Of a stretch of 64,000 bases of DNA, positions 46,701 through 55,334 are shown piece by piece. The notes under the pieces were generated by a model. The model did not search any database, was not told the origin of the DNA, and saw only the letters and a program-made list of their open reading frames with translations. Position 1 is the stretch's first letter. The number at the start of each line of letters is the position of its first letter. Both the position numbers and the translations under genes were made by a program. This DNA is from Hungatella effluvii (GTDB lineage Bacteria > Bacillota > Clostridia > Lachnospirales > Lachnospiraceae), in assembly GCF_003201875.1 (NCBI RefSeq), contig NZ_QJKD01000002.1, positions 62,001 to 126,000 on the forward strand, read 5' to 3'.

Positions 46701-46868
46701 ATCGGTGGCCTGACCGCGTCGACAGTTTTAAGCCTTCTGATGCTGCCGGTGTTCTACAGCATCATGAGCCGTACCCCGAAGGAACAGGAGGCCAGAGAGG
46801 AAAAGAAGAGGAAAAGGAGCAGAAACAGGAGGAAGAAAGGAAGGGCATCGGATGAGGAGAATGAGTAA
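43767..46868 (+). CDS. RND-family efflux transporter (AcrB/SwrC-like)
   Basis: Proton-driven pump of 1033 residues. The twelve-helix plan is visible: helix 1 at about 10-28, first large loop, helices 2-6 from about 335, a second large loop and helices 8-12 from about 850. GVGMMVDNSIVVLE contains the helix 4 proton-relay Asp; the second Asp of AcrB is Asn here, as in other Gram-positive RND proteins such as SwrC. The C-terminal tail is strongly basic (EEKKRKRSRNRRKKGR). One base after the adaptor gene; its end overlaps the first TolC-like gene by 17 bases. Confidence 0.94.
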   Translation: MGITKFVLKRPVTAVLCILCLIVFGYQAITGATLELSPDMDMSMMIVYTSYSGASPEDVSELVTKPIEEKVSTLSGLDSISSTSSEGTSMIMLEYEYGTDMAEAYDDLKKQIDMVVRELPSDVETPTVIEMNANSSSDITMVIDNPEKDNLYDYVNNDIVPEFEKLSDVAEVVVTGGAENYIRVELLEEKMKQYGVTISSIASDIKAADIAYPAGSAKVGSQELSVSTRMNYDTEELLKEIPLTTGSSDVVFLADVANVYTASDDEDSVARYNGNDTISVQITKQQSATAMNLSSAVEKVINSLVRQDPALNITVVSDSADSIVDSLLSVVETLVLAVIISMVIIWLFFGDIKASLIVGSSIPVSILASLIAMNQMGLSLNVITLCALTLGVGMMVDNSIVVLESCFRVSVNRESGLIEYMKDALEGTKIVGASVLASTVTTCVVFLPLAFLNGMTGQLFGPLGFTIVFCMAASLLSSISVVPLCYMLYRPKERTRAPLSGPIVRLQDLYRSAMRVILPKKKTVMLTSVLLLVLSFLLLTQLDMELMASDDQGQVSISVETRPGLETAGVDQVLRQIEEIIFQHSDLDSYMTTSGGSGMMSGGSSSITAYLKDNRSMSTQEVASQWKKDLQDVANCNITVDVGGSMSMMSSFGESFETIVQGADYDEVKAASDAIVSDLMERDEVAKVHSDAENSSPVVEITVDAIRAKAVGLTASSIGSTINHMLSGIEATELDVDGDKISVMVEYTKGTYETLDQIKGIVLDAGANGSVLLTDVADIGFKDSPASIKRENKQYKITVSADYTELATKQSMMTLNSEVVQPHLSETVTTGMNSMDQSMNEEFSALFSAIATAVFLIFVVMAAQFESPKFSLMVMITIPFSLIGSFGLLWLTDCKISMVSLVGFLMLVGTVVNAGILYVDTVNQYRETMDRDTALIEAGATRLRPILMTTLTTIISMIPMAMAMGNTGSMTQGLAIVNIGGLTASTVLSLLMLPVFYSIMSRTPKEQEAREEKKRKRSRNRRKKGRASDEENE

Positions 46869-48003
46869 ATTAAAGATCCTGCTTCTGGCCGGCGTCATGG
46901 GGATGAGTCTCCCCATCACGTCCATGGCCAGTCCCGAGTTCTCCCGAACTGCCGGGGAATGGAGCAGTCTCCGGGACAATGTGCTGGAGTACGGGGAAAT
47001 TGCGGACCTGATTCATGAATATAATGTCACAGTCCAGAATAACCGGTACGAATACAATGAGTTTATCAAGGACTATGGAAAGAAAAAGGATGATGTCGCC
47101 CAGGCGTACAGAGATCTTGCGGACGATCTGGAGGCGGAGAAATCCGGGGACGACAGCGCCATGTCCAGAGTGAGTGATTTACAGCTGGATATCCAGGCAA
47201 AGCAGCTGAGAGAGCAGGCGGATGACAACTTGGAGGACAGTGAAATCCACTATCTGTCCTATTCCCAGGCGGAAGATAATCTGGTACTGTCGGCGCAGTC
47301 GAAATTTATCTCCTATTACAAGAACCAGCTGGAGCTGGAGGCGGCGGAAGCTCAAAAAAAGACGCTGGAGAATACAGAGACCCTGACGGCTGCAAAACGT
47401 CAGGCGGGTATGGCCACGGAGGCAGATGTTCTGAGTGCGCAGGAAAGCGTCCTGGAACAGGAAAAAACCATTTCCGGCTTAAAGCAGGAGATTGAGCGCA
47501 CGAGACAGGAGCTGATCATCATGCTTGGCTGGAAGGGGAGCGACCAGCCGGAGATCACGGGGCTTCCGGACAATATCATGGCGGAGCTGGATTCCATAGA
47601 TTTGCAGGCGGACCAGGAGACTGCGCTGGAGAAGAATTACACGCTTCGGATCAACAGAAAGAAACTGGAGAACGCGGATGACGCGGACAGCAAGGCTAAA
47701 ATCAAAAACACGATCAGCGGAAATGAAAGACAGATCGAAGTTTCCGTTACCAATGCGTGGGAGGGACTTCAGACAGGGAAGCTTTCCTATGAACAGGCCG
47801 TAAGCGATGCGGCGGCGGAGGCCAGAAACATGGAACAGGCGGTTCAGAAATGGTCGGCCGGGATGATTACAAGGTATGACTACGAGCAGCAGCAGGCTGC
47901 TCTGACAAAGAAGGAGCTGGCTGTGAAGACTGCAGAATTAAATCTGATAGATCTTCTGGAGACGTACCGGTGGAATGTAAACGGCCTGGCCAGTGCGGAG
48001 TAG
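46852..48003 (+). CDS. TolC-like outer-membrane-efflux family protein, first copy
   Basis: A 383-residue secreted protein with signal peptide (about 1-27, ...PITSMAS). The mature part is nearly all long helices with coiled-coil repeats, two repeated halves as in TolC (LKKQ-type motif QAGMATEADVLSAQESVLEQE near residue 185 and WSAGMITRYDYEQQQAALTKKE near 335, the second end ending in RWNVNGL). No beta-barrel strands are evident, and it is shorter than TolC (about 470). The start ATG is 7 bases after AAGGAAGG. Seen beside an RND pump in a Gram-positive cell, which makes its place in the envelope unclear. Confidence 0.8.
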   Translation: MRRMSKLKILLLAGVMGMSLPITSMASPEFSRTAGEWSSLRDNVLEYGEIADLIHEYNVTVQNNRYEYNEFIKDYGKKKDDVAQAYRDLADDLEAEKSGDDSAMSRVSDLQLDIQAKQLREQADDNLEDSEIHYLSYSQAEDNLVLSAQSKFISYYKNQLELEAAEAQKKTLENTETLTAAKRQAGMATEADVLSAQESVLEQEKTISGLKQEIERTRQELIIMLGWKGSDQPEITGLPDNIMAELDSIDLQADQETALEKNYTLRINRKKLENADDADSKAKIKNTISGNERQIEVSVTNAWEGLQTGKLSYEQAVSDAAAEARNMEQAVQKWSAGMITRYDYEQQQAALTKKELAVKTAELNLIDLLETYRWNVNGLASAE

Positions 48004-48011
48004 GAGGGAAA

Positions 48012-49190
48012 ATGGCAAAGAAAAAAAGCGTGCGAAATGCGTATATCTGTGCCGCGCTGGCCGGTATCCTCGCCTGCTCCGGCCCAGGCAGCATGACCGC
48101 ATGGGCGGAGGAAGAGCTGTATCAGGCAGTTGACGGAAATCAGATTGCAGAGGAACGGCTGCGGGATCAGACAGTCGAATATGAGGAACTGGGGAGTCTG
48201 ATCCATGCTAATAACGTAACCGTTCAGAATGCGGCCAGCGGTGTCGAAAACAGCAGGAAAACGTACACAGAGGACCTGGAATATCTTCGCTCTGAAAAGG
48301 CCAGTGCCAGGTGGAATAAGGATGAGGCGAAGGACGAAGGAGATATGGTAAGCTATGCGGAATATGCGTCCTACGAAGCCGTCTACAAATCCTCGATTAA
48401 GAGTTACAACAAGATGCTGGACCGGTTAGATCAGAATTCCACGAACAAGAGCAGGGTGATGCTGGAAAAGCAGCTGACCAATGCGGCGCAGAGCCTGATG
48501 ATGTCGTATCAGTCCATGACGCTTCAGAAAGAGTATTTAGCCACAATGGAGGAATTACTGCGGACTCAGTATGACAATGCGCAGACACGGCAGCAGGCAG
48601 GCCTTTCGACAGATCAGGAGGTAATGACGGCCCGCAGCAGCTGGGAGTCTGCCAGAGCTTCACTAAAATCCATGAAGTCCGGGGAAGCGGCCATTTATCA
48701 GAATCTTTGTATCCTTTTGGGCGTTGGAGAAGAAGGGGAGGTGACGATTCAGAAGATACCTTCCGTGGACGTACAGAAGATGGATGAAATGAATCTGGAA
48801 GAGGATACGAAGAAAGCCATCACCAATAACTATGATATCATCAGTGAACGAAGCCAGTCTTCCGGAAGAAGTACGGCGGGTGTCAACAAGAAGACGCGTA
48901 CAGTGGAGGAGATGGAAGAGAAGCTGACCGTGAAGATGAACCAGCTGTATGAAGATGTGCAGCAGGCCAAAACTGCTTACGACGCCGCAGAGGCCGGAAA
49001 TTATGCCGCGGATATTACGTGGAACAGCGCTCAGAAAAAGCATGAAATGGGGATGCTGAGCAATGACGGATATTTGCAGGAACAGATTCAGTACCTTCAG
49101 AAAAAGAATAATTTTGAGTCTGCGGAGCTGAATCTGTTTCAGGCGCTGGAGACTTACTGGTGGGCGGTTAACGGTATTGCAGATTTTTAA
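48012..49190 (+). CDS. TolC-like outer-membrane-efflux family protein, second copy
   Basis: Paralogue of the preceding gene, 392 residues. Signal peptide about 1-33 with cleavage after ...MTAWA. Shares the pattern YEELGSLIHANNVTVQN with YGEIADLIHEYNVTVQN in the first copy, and both end with a family-like ETYxWxVNG segment. The second half has QQAGLSTDQEVMTARSSWES. Start at ATG 6 bases after GGAGGG; the longer frame would begin inside the previous gene. Tandem duplicates suggest a hetero-oligomeric tube or fibre. Last gene of the operon. Confidence 0.8.
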   Translation: MAKKKSVRNAYICAALAGILACSGPGSMTAWAEEELYQAVDGNQIAEERLRDQTVEYEELGSLIHANNVTVQNAASGVENSRKTYTEDLEYLRSEKASARWNKDEAKDEGDMVSYAEYASYEAVYKSSIKSYNKMLDRLDQNSTNKSRVMLEKQLTNAAQSLMMSYQSMTLQKEYLATMEELLRTQYDNAQTRQQAGLSTDQEVMTARSSWESARASLKSMKSGEAAIYQNLCILLGVGEEGEVTIQKIPSVDVQKMDEMNLEEDTKKAITNNYDIISERSQSSGRSTAGVNKKTRTVEEMEEKLTVKMNQLYEDVQQAKTAYDAAEAGNYAADITWNSAQKKHEMGMLSNDGYLQEQIQYLQKKNNFESAELNLFQALETYWWAVNGIADF

Positions 49191-49196
49191 GAAGAA

Positions 49197-49231
49197 CACA
49201 GGGGCGGTATGATTACCGCCCCGTAACTGTG
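49197..49231. terminator. convergent hairpin between the efflux operon and the NSS gene
   Basis: GGGGCGGT (49201-49208) and ACCGCCCC (49215-49222) form a strong stem that can be extended by CACA/TGTG. It lacks a T-run, so termination is likely but not certain. It overlaps the last codons of the NSS gene. Confidence 0.55.
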
Positions 49232-50544
49232 TGATAAATGGTAATAAACCCTGTAATGGTCACGATGGCGACCATTACAGGAGTGATAAATTTGATTAAG
49301 AAAACCCAGGCCTTTGCGAGCTTGAAGCGCACGCCGTCCTGTTCGATTTCCGCGATCAGATTCCTGGGGCTCCATTTCCAGGCTACGTAGTAGCACATGA
49401 AGATGCCGCCCAGCGGAAGAAAGATGTTGTCCGTCAGCATGCAGACAAAATCAAATATATTGTAATTCAGTATGGAGATATCCGCCAGTGGTCCAAAGGA
49501 CAGGGAACTGGGGATTCCAAGCAGGAAGATGGCCGTGGCTAAGAGAAGCACGGCTTTTTTTCTGCTCCAGTGCCACGTACCCATGACGAAGGACGCGCAT
49601 ACCTCAAGAAGCGCTACGGCGCTGGTAACAGCGGCAAAAAATACCAGTAAAAAGAACAGGGTTGCAAAAACAGTGCCGCCCTTTAATGCGTCAAAAACTT
49701 TTGGAAGTGTGACAAAGATCAGGCTGGGTCCGGAAGCCGGCTCCAGGCCGCTGGCAAATACGGCCGGAAAGATGGCAATTCCGGCCAGCACGGCGATGGT
49801 GGTGTCCAGCGCGGCGATATTGATACAGCTCTTCGGGATGCTGACCTCTTTGGTTAAATAGCTTCCATAGGTGATGGTGATACCCATGCAGAGACTCAGG
49901 GAATAGAAGACCTGTCCCAAAGCCGCGCTTACCGAGGTGATGTTAAATGCGTCAAATTTGGGTGAAAAAATAAAGGCAATCCCTTCTCCGGCACCCGGCA
50001 GTGTAACGCCGCGGATGATGATGACGATCAGTATGACAAACAGCGCCGGCATCATGAATTTACTGGCCTTTTCGATTCCGTTTACGCCGAAATAACAGAT
50101 CAGGCCGGTGATCAGCATGAATAGGAAAAACCAGATAAGCGGTTCCACCGGCTTGGCCGTAAATGCCCCGAAATCAGCGGGGGCCTGAAATGTGGTCGCA
50201 TAGCTGACAAAGTATTTGATAATCCATCCGCCGATAATGGCGTAATAGGACAGGATGACGAAGGCCGCCAAAACACCGAAATAGCCCACAATCCTGGCAT
50301 GCGGATGAATCGTATCATACGCCAGAACCGGATTTTTACCGGTTTTCCGTCCGAGGGACATTTCCGTGATCATGACGGGAACGCCCAGTATGCAGATAAA
50401 AAACAGATAGGCGATAAGAAACGGAAATCCGCCGTTACGCCCCATGAGATACGGAAACTTCCAGAGATTCCCCAGGCCGATGGCTGCGCCGGCGGTAGCC
50501 AGGATAAAGCCCATCTTGCTGGCCCATTTGTTGTTTGTTTTCAT
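49213..50544 (-). CDS. sodium-dependent transporter, neurotransmitter:sodium symporter family
   Basis: Eleven-helix Na+/amino-acid symporter of the LeuT/TnaT kind (443 residues, usual for bacterial NSS with 11 helices). MGFILATAGAAIGLGNLWKFPYL at the amino end is the family signature including the GLGNLWKFPY Na+ and substrate loop. AFIFSPKFDAFNITSVSAALGQVFYSLSL is helix 6. Likely substrates are hydrophobic or aromatic amino acids. Divergent from the TetR gene, with its own promoter. Confidence 0.92.
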   Translation of the reverse strand: MKTNNKWASKMGFILATAGAAIGLGNLWKFPYLMGRNGGFPFLIAYLFFICILGVPVMITEMSLGRKTGKNPVLAYDTIHPHARIVGYFGVLAAFVILSYYAIIGGWIIKYFVSYATTFQAPADFGAFTAKPVEPLIWFFLFMLITGLICYFGVNGIEKASKFMMPALFVILIVIIIRGVTLPGAGEGIAFIFSPKFDAFNITSVSAALGQVFYSLSLCMGITITYGSYLTKEVSIPKSCINIAALDTTIAVLAGIAIFPAVFASGLEPASGPSLIFVTLPKVFDALKGGTVFATLFFLLVFFAAVTSAVALLEVCASFVMGTWHWSRKKAVLLLATAIFLLGIPSSLSFGPLADISILNYNIFDFVCMLTDNIFLPLGGIFMCYYVAWKWSPRNLIAEIEQDGVRFKLAKAWVFLIKFITPVMVAIVTITGFITIYHTVTGR

Positions 50545-50636
50545 AAGTCCATAACCCCCAATTATATGTTCTTTTCTCGTGTGTACACGCCGAAGGCCAA
50601 GGCCTGAAAATGGGCGTGCCGATACACAGCCTTTCT

Positions 50637-50665
50637 ATTATACTGAATAATTGGGGAAATAGCAA
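50637..50665 (-). promoter_or_regulatory. promoter of the NSS transporter
   Basis: On the minus strand TTGCTA (50665-50660), 17 bases, TATAAT (50642-50637). Confidence 0.65.
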
Positions 50666-50720
50666 TTCTCAATTGAGGCCAATAGAATGGCTGCTGAGAA
50701 AAATAGACCAGTACGCTGTA

Positions 50721-50772
50721 TTGACTGGTTCCTTTTTTTGTCGTATTATAACGGTGTTATATAACACTGTTA
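50721..50772 (+). promoter_or_regulatory. TetR promoter with 24-bp operator
   Basis: TTGACT (50721-50726), 17 bases, TATTAT (50744-50749), then a palindrome TAACGGTGTTAT/ATAACACTGTTA (50749-50772) with one mismatch that covers the expected transcription start. This is the classic place for autorepression by the TetR protein encoded next. Confidence 0.8.
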
Positions 50773-50810
50773 TAAAAAATGCTCGAACCAGAGCAGAATT
50801 GAGGTAATAA

Positions 50811-51434
50811 ATGGGTACCCAAAACAGAGATACGGCTGCGGCGATTCTGGAGGCCAGCAGGAAAGAATTTATGGAATACGGATATGAGAAGGCATCGTTA
50901 CGGCGGATCGCCAAAGAGGCCTCGGTCACCACCGGCGCAATCTATGGCTATTTTGCAGGAAAGGATGCGCTGTTTGCGGCGTTGACGGAAGATGCGGCGG
51001 AGGAACTGGTGGAACTGTATACAAAGGTGCACAGCGACTTTGCGTCGCTTCCGCCCGAGGAGCAGCCGGATATGTTAAATGTTGTGACGGAGGAGTGTGT
51101 TCCGTGGCTGGTGAATTACGTCTATGACCATTTCGAGGCGTTTAAGCTGCTTCTGTGCTGCGGCGCTCCCGGCTGCGGAGAACGCTTCTTTGACCGGCTG
51201 GCCGAGGTGGAGGAGCAGTCATGCCATGATTTTGTGGCGGCGGTAGAGCAGATGGGTTATCCGGTCCCCAAACTGGGAGACGCGTTGATCCATATCGTGT
51301 GCAGCACCTTCTTTCGGCAGATTCAGGAGTTTGTAGACCACGATATCCCGCGGGAAGAGGCGATGTCCTGCTCTCTCATATTAAGCCGTTTCCAGCATGC
51401 GGGGTGGAAAAAGATTTTGAATCTGCCTGACTAG
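50811..51434 (+). CDS. TetR-family regulator of the ABC exporter
   Basis: A 207-residue regulator. HTH at about 27-50 (LRRIAKEASVTTGAIYGYFA) typical of TetR/AcrR. It is followed on the same strand by the two-subunit ABC exporter, and an 18-base palindrome lies in the gap before the exporter. The stop codon is inside the left arm of a 15-base inverted repeat. Confidence 0.92.
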   Translation: MGTQNRDTAAAILEASRKEFMEYGYEKASLRRIAKEASVTTGAIYGYFAGKDALFAALTEDAAEELVELYTKVHSDFASLPPEEQPDMLNVVTEECVPWLVNYVYDHFEAFKLLLCCGAPGCGERFFDRLAEVEEQSCHDFVAAVEQMGYPVPKLGDALIHIVCSTFFRQIQEFVDHDIPREEAMSCSLILSRFQHAGWKKILNLPD

Positions 51435-51476
51435 TACAGCATTCACCGGAACTTATGCAACGCTGTACTAGTCAGG
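51426..51476 (+). repeat. palindromic element, 15-bp perfect arms (copy 1 of a dispersed repeat)
   Basis: CCTGACTAGTACAGC and GCTGTACTAGTCAGG, 21-base loop, no T-run. The right arm read on the minus strand, CTAGTACAGCGTTGCATAA, matches 60071-60088 at 16 of 18 positions. The TetR stop codon is in the left arm. Confidence 0.75.
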
Positions 51477-51537
51477 AATGGCAGACAGATAGGTCAGATG
51501 AAGTAGTACCTATAAATAGGAACGTATCCCGCCATTA

Positions 51538-51555
51538 AGTTAGTTAGAACTAACT
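51538..51555 (+). promoter_or_regulatory. probable TetR operator before the ABC exporter
   Basis: AGTTAGTT-AG-AACTAACT, perfect 8-base arms. Differs in sequence from the operator before the TetR gene, so it may be bound by another regulator. Confidence 0.45.
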
Positions 51556-51560
51556 AGACT

Positions 51561-51620
51561 GTGAGTTACGATGCGAGTTGCGATGTAAGTTACAATGCGA
51601 GCTATGATGCGAGTTGCGAT
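51561..51620 (+). repeat. 12-bp tandem repeat, five copies, in the exporter leader
   Basis: Five adjacent 12-base units of consensus GCGAGTTRCGAT (first GTGAGTTACGAT, last GCGAGTTGCGAT), ending 22 bases before the exporter ATG and next to AAAAAGGAGG. Copies differ at one to four positions. Confidence 0.88.
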
Positions 51621-51642
51621 TCAACAAAAAGGAGGATGAAAA

Positions 51643-53457
51643 ATGGAAAGCAGTAACAGGAAAATCATGACACGGCTTCCGGAGACAAAGAAAGTCACGC
51701 TGATGACCTTTGCCGGAAAGTACCGGTTTCTCACGGGGACCGGCTGCGTCTTATCGGGAATCAGTTCCGTAGTTGCGCTGGCGCCCTATCTGTGCATGTG
51801 GAATGTAGTGAAAGAGGTGGTTCTGAACTGGAATACCGGTCTGGACGGCCGAAGTCTGGTTCATTGGGGCTGGCTGGCGGTGGCGTCTTCCCTGATCAGC
51901 ATGCTGTTTTATTATGGAGCGCTCATGTGCACTCATTTCTCGGCCTTTCGCACAGCCAGAAATATGAAGACCGCGGCGCTTCATCACCTGACAAGGCTGC
52001 CCATCGGATATTTCAAACAGGAGGGGAGCGGAAAGCTTCGACGGATAATCGACGATGGAGCCGGCCAGACGGAGACGTATCTGGCCCATCGGCTTCCGGA
52101 TCTGGCAGGGGCTATTGTGACGCCTGTCGCCGTTCTTGTGCTTCTCCTGGTATTTGACTGGAGATTCGGCCTGATCAGCCTGGTTCCGATGGGCGTGGGC
52201 GTATTTTTCTTAAGCCGCATGATGGGAACCGGGATGGCGGAGTGTATGCGGCAGTATCAGAATGCCCTGGAGGATATGAATAACGAAGCGGTGGAGTATG
52301 TCCGGGGAATTCCGGTGGTTAAGACGTTTCAGCAGAGTATATTTTCGTTTAAGAGCTTTCACGATTCGATCCTCCGGTATCGGGACTGGGCGGTGAATTA
52401 TACCATCTCTCTGCGCATTCCCATGTGTGCCTATACAGTCAGCATCAACGGGATTTTTGCAATACTGATCCCCGCCGGAATTCTGCTGATCGGTGATATT
52501 TCCAGAGGAGCCTCCTATACGGCTGCGGCGCTGGACATTATCTTTTATATTTTATTCAGCCCGATCTGTGTGGCAATGATGGATAAGATCATGTGGACCA
52601 GTGAAAATACCATGGCGGCCAAAGACGCCATGAACCGCGTCTTAAAAATTCTGAAGGAAGAGCCGCTTTCCGAGCCGCCCGCGCCGAAGAAGCCAAAGGA
52701 TTATACGATTCAGTTTCAGGATGTGACCTTTTCTTACCGGAAGGGAGGAATTGCAGCTCTGGATAAAGTATCCCTTACGGTTCCGCAGGGGGCTACCGCA
52801 GCCGTGGTGGGCGCTTCCGGCAGCGGCAAGACAACATTAGTAAGCCTGATTCCCCGGTTTTTCGATGTCAATGGCGGAAGCATCACCATAGGAGGCATTG
52901 ATGTGCGTGAGATCAGTACGGAGGAGCTGATGAAAATGGTCAGCTTTGTATTCCAGGACTGCCACTTATTTAAGGATACCCTGCTGAATAACATACGGGC
53001 GGCCAGGCCCCAGGCTGCGGAGGCCGAGGTGAGGCGGGCTCTGGAAGCCGCACGGTGCGAAGATATTATTGAGAAAATGCCGCAGGGTCTCCATACTGTG
53101 GTCGGCACAAAGGGAGTCTATTTATCGGGAGGTGAGGTACAGCGGATCGCCCTGGCGAGAGCCATCTTAAAGGATGCCCCCATCGTTCTGTTGGATGAGG
53201 CGACCGCATTTGCAGATCCTGACAATGAGTACCTGATTCAGCAGGGATTCGAGAAACTGGTAGAAGGCAAGACGGTTATCATGATCGCCCACAGGCTGTC
53301 CACCGTCTGCCGTGCGGACCGCATCTTTGTGATGGAGAAGGGACGCATTGCGGAAGAGGGAAGCCATAACGCGCTTCTCGCCTCCGGCGGACTGTACGCC
53401 AGGATGTGGGCGGATTACCAGAGGTCAGTAGAATGGAAGGTAGGTGGAAAGGCATGA
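51643..53457 (+). CDS. ABC exporter half-transporter, subunit 1
   Basis: Six-helix membrane domain (about 20-320) fused to an ATP-binding domain (about 345-600). Walker A GASGSGKT, Q loop in VFQDCHLF, signature LSGGEVQR, Walker B IVLLDEATA with the catalytic Glu present, H-loop IAHRLST. The D-loop reads AFAD instead of the common SALD/SLD. Length 604. Pairs with the next gene by 4-base overlap to form a heterodimeric exporter. Substrate unknown; the TetR gene upstream suggests drug or lipid export. Confidence 0.93.
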   Translation: MESSNRKIMTRLPETKKVTLMTFAGKYRFLTGTGCVLSGISSVVALAPYLCMWNVVKEVVLNWNTGLDGRSLVHWGWLAVASSLISMLFYYGALMCTHFSAFRTARNMKTAALHHLTRLPIGYFKQEGSGKLRRIIDDGAGQTETYLAHRLPDLAGAIVTPVAVLVLLLVFDWRFGLISLVPMGVGVFFLSRMMGTGMAECMRQYQNALEDMNNEAVEYVRGIPVVKTFQQSIFSFKSFHDSILRYRDWAVNYTISLRIPMCAYTVSINGIFAILIPAGILLIGDISRGASYTAAALDIIFYILFSPICVAMMDKIMWTSENTMAAKDAMNRVLKILKEEPLSEPPAPKKPKDYTIQFQDVTFSYRKGGIAALDKVSLTVPQGATAAVVGASGSGKTTLVSLIPRFFDVNGGSITIGGIDVREISTEELMKMVSFVFQDCHLFKDTLLNNIRAARPQAAEAEVRRALEAARCEDIIEKMPQGLHTVVGTKGVYLSGGEVQRIALARAILKDAPIVLLDEATAFADPDNEYLIQQGFEKLVEGKTVIMIAHRLSTVCRADRIFVMEKGRIAEEGSHNALLASGGLYARMWADYQRSVEWKVGGKA

Positions 53458-55196
53458 GTAAATATCTTCAGAAAAAATTTGCGTTGAGCGGGCAGGGAGG
53501 AAAAGATCTGACAAAGGCAATCTTTTGCTGTGCCCTGACGAATATCAGCCTGATGTTTCCGATGGGAATCCTGTTCCTCTTTATGGAGCGGCTGACCGGC
53601 CCTCTCGTCGGCCTGGAAGCCCCGGACATGGGAATCGGCGGATATGTGGGAATCAGTGTGGTTCTGCTGGCGGTGATTGGCTTCTTTGAGTGTCTGCAGT
53701 ACAACGCCACGTTTCTCTCTTCCTATCAGGAGAGCGCCAATATGAGAATCAGGCTGGCGGAACGGCTTCGTATGCTGCCGCTGTCATTTTTCGGTAAAAG
53801 AGATCTGGCCGATTTGACGACTACCATTATGGCGGACTGTGCATTTGTGGAGAAGGCATTTTCTCATTTTATTCCGGAACTGATAGGGGCTTTGATTTCC
53901 ACGGTGCTGATCGGAGTTGGACTTCTTGCCACAAACTGGAGGATGGGAATTGCGGTCCTGTGGGTGGCGCCAGTGTCATTTCTGCTGGCTGCTTTGACAA
54001 GACCGCTTGTGGACCGGATGGAGCGGAGACAAAAGGGGAAAAAGATCGCAGCCTCCGATGGCATTCAGGAATGCATCGAGAATATTCAGGATATCCGGGC
54101 CAATAACCAGAGCGCGGATTATCTGAAGAAGCTGGATCAGAAAATCATGGACGTGGAATCCATTACGGTTAAACTGGAGCTGTTAAACGGCACGCTGGTG
54201 ACCTCGGCTCAGATGATTCTAAAGATCGGCATGGCAACCACGGTTCTGGTGGGAGCGTCCCTTCTCGTTTCCGGCTCTATAAGCTTTATGATCTTTCTGA
54301 TGTTCATGCTGGCTGCGACCAGGCTGTACCAGCCGCTGAGCGGCTGCCTTCAGAATCTGTCTGCCGTGTATTCCACGCTGCTTGTGGTAGAGCGGATGAA
54401 GTCCATCGAGGAACAGAAGATTCAGCAGGGGAGAGAGGACGCCGCCTATCGTGGGTATGATATCGTGTTTGACCGGGTGGGATTTTCCTATAAGGAAGGG
54501 GAACCGGTCCTGCGGGAGGTGTCCTTTACCGCGAGACAGGGGCAGGTTACGGCTCTCGTAGGCCCGTCCGGAGGCGGCAAATCCACCAGCGCAAAGCTGG
54601 CCGCACGGTTCTGGGATATCGATAAGGGAACGATCACCATCGGCGGCAGTGATATCAGCAAAATAGAGCCGGAGACGCTGCTGAAGAGCTTCTCCATCGT
54701 ATTCCAGGACGTGGTTCTGTTCAACAATACGATTATGGAAAATATCCGCCTGGGCAGAAAGGGCGCCTCCGACGAAGAGGTTCTGGCGGCAGCCAGGGCA
54801 GCCCAGTGTGAAGAATTTATTAGCCGTCTTCCTGAGGGCTATCAGACCCGGATCGGAGAAAATGGCTCCACCCTTTCCGGAGGCGAACGGCAGCGGCTGT
54901 CCATCGCAAGGGCTCTTTTAAAGGACGCACCAATCATACTCATGGATGAGGCCACGGCATCCCTGGACGTGGAAAATGAGACGCTGGTCCAGGAGGCCAT
55001 CTCCAATCTGGTGAAGGATAAGACTGTGCTGATTATCGCCCACCGGATGCGGACTGTAGCGGGCGCCGACCAGATTGTCGTACTCAAGGACGGATGCGTG
55101 GCGGAACAGGGAACGCCGGAAAAGCTGCTTGAGGATAATGGGATTTACCGTCATATGACGGAGCTTCAGAATAGAAGTTTGTCCTGGAGTTTGTAA
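53454..55196 (+). CDS. ABC exporter half-transporter, subunit 2
   Basis: Second half-transporter, 580 residues: six helices (about 20-310) and an ATPase with GPSGGGKST, VFQDVVLF, LSGGERQR, ILMDEATASLD and IIAHRMRT. Both subunits keep the catalytic Glu and canonical signatures, so unlike many heterodimeric exporters neither site looks degenerate. The start is the ATG overlapping the previous stop; the longer frame lies within the first subunit gene. Confidence 0.93.
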   Translation: MSKYLQKKFALSGQGGKDLTKAIFCCALTNISLMFPMGILFLFMERLTGPLVGLEAPDMGIGGYVGISVVLLAVIGFFECLQYNATFLSSYQESANMRIRLAERLRMLPLSFFGKRDLADLTTTIMADCAFVEKAFSHFIPELIGALISTVLIGVGLLATNWRMGIAVLWVAPVSFLLAALTRPLVDRMERRQKGKKIAASDGIQECIENIQDIRANNQSADYLKKLDQKIMDVESITVKLELLNGTLVTSAQMILKIGMATTVLVGASLLVSGSISFMIFLMFMLAATRLYQPLSGCLQNLSAVYSTLLVVERMKSIEEQKIQQGREDAAYRGYDIVFDRVGFSYKEGEPVLREVSFTARQGQVTALVGPSGGGKSTSAKLAARFWDIDKGTITIGGSDISKIEPETLLKSFSIVFQDVVLFNNTIMENIRLGRKGASDEEVLAAARAAQCEEFISRLPEGYQTRIGENGSTLSGGERQRLSIARALLKDAPIILMDEATASLDVENETLVQEAISNLVKDKTVLIIAHRMRTVAGADQIVVLKDGCVAEQGTPEKLLEDNGIYRHMTELQNRSLSWSL

Positions 55197-55298
55197 AAAT
55201 TTAGAAGTTTGAGAGAGTCATTGCCGAACAACGGCGGCTGATGATACAATAAGTAATCATTATTTAAAAATATGAATGGCACATCTTTTACCAATTTG

Positions 55299-55334
55299 GC
55301 GTAATACGTAAAATACCCGTTTTACGTATTACGC
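55299..55334 (-). other. 15-bp perfect hairpin at the end of an orphan gene
   Basis: GCGTAATACGTAAAA and TTTTACGTATTACGC around TACCCG. It covers the last codons and stop of the minus-strand gene. No clear T-run follows on the minus strand. It could be a terminator for either side or a recombination site. Confidence 0.65.

Noticed and set aside
51643..55196. degenerate ATPase site in the heterodimeric exporter
   Set aside because: Both subunits keep Walker A, signature, catalytic Glu and H-loop; only the D-loop of subunit 1 is unusual.
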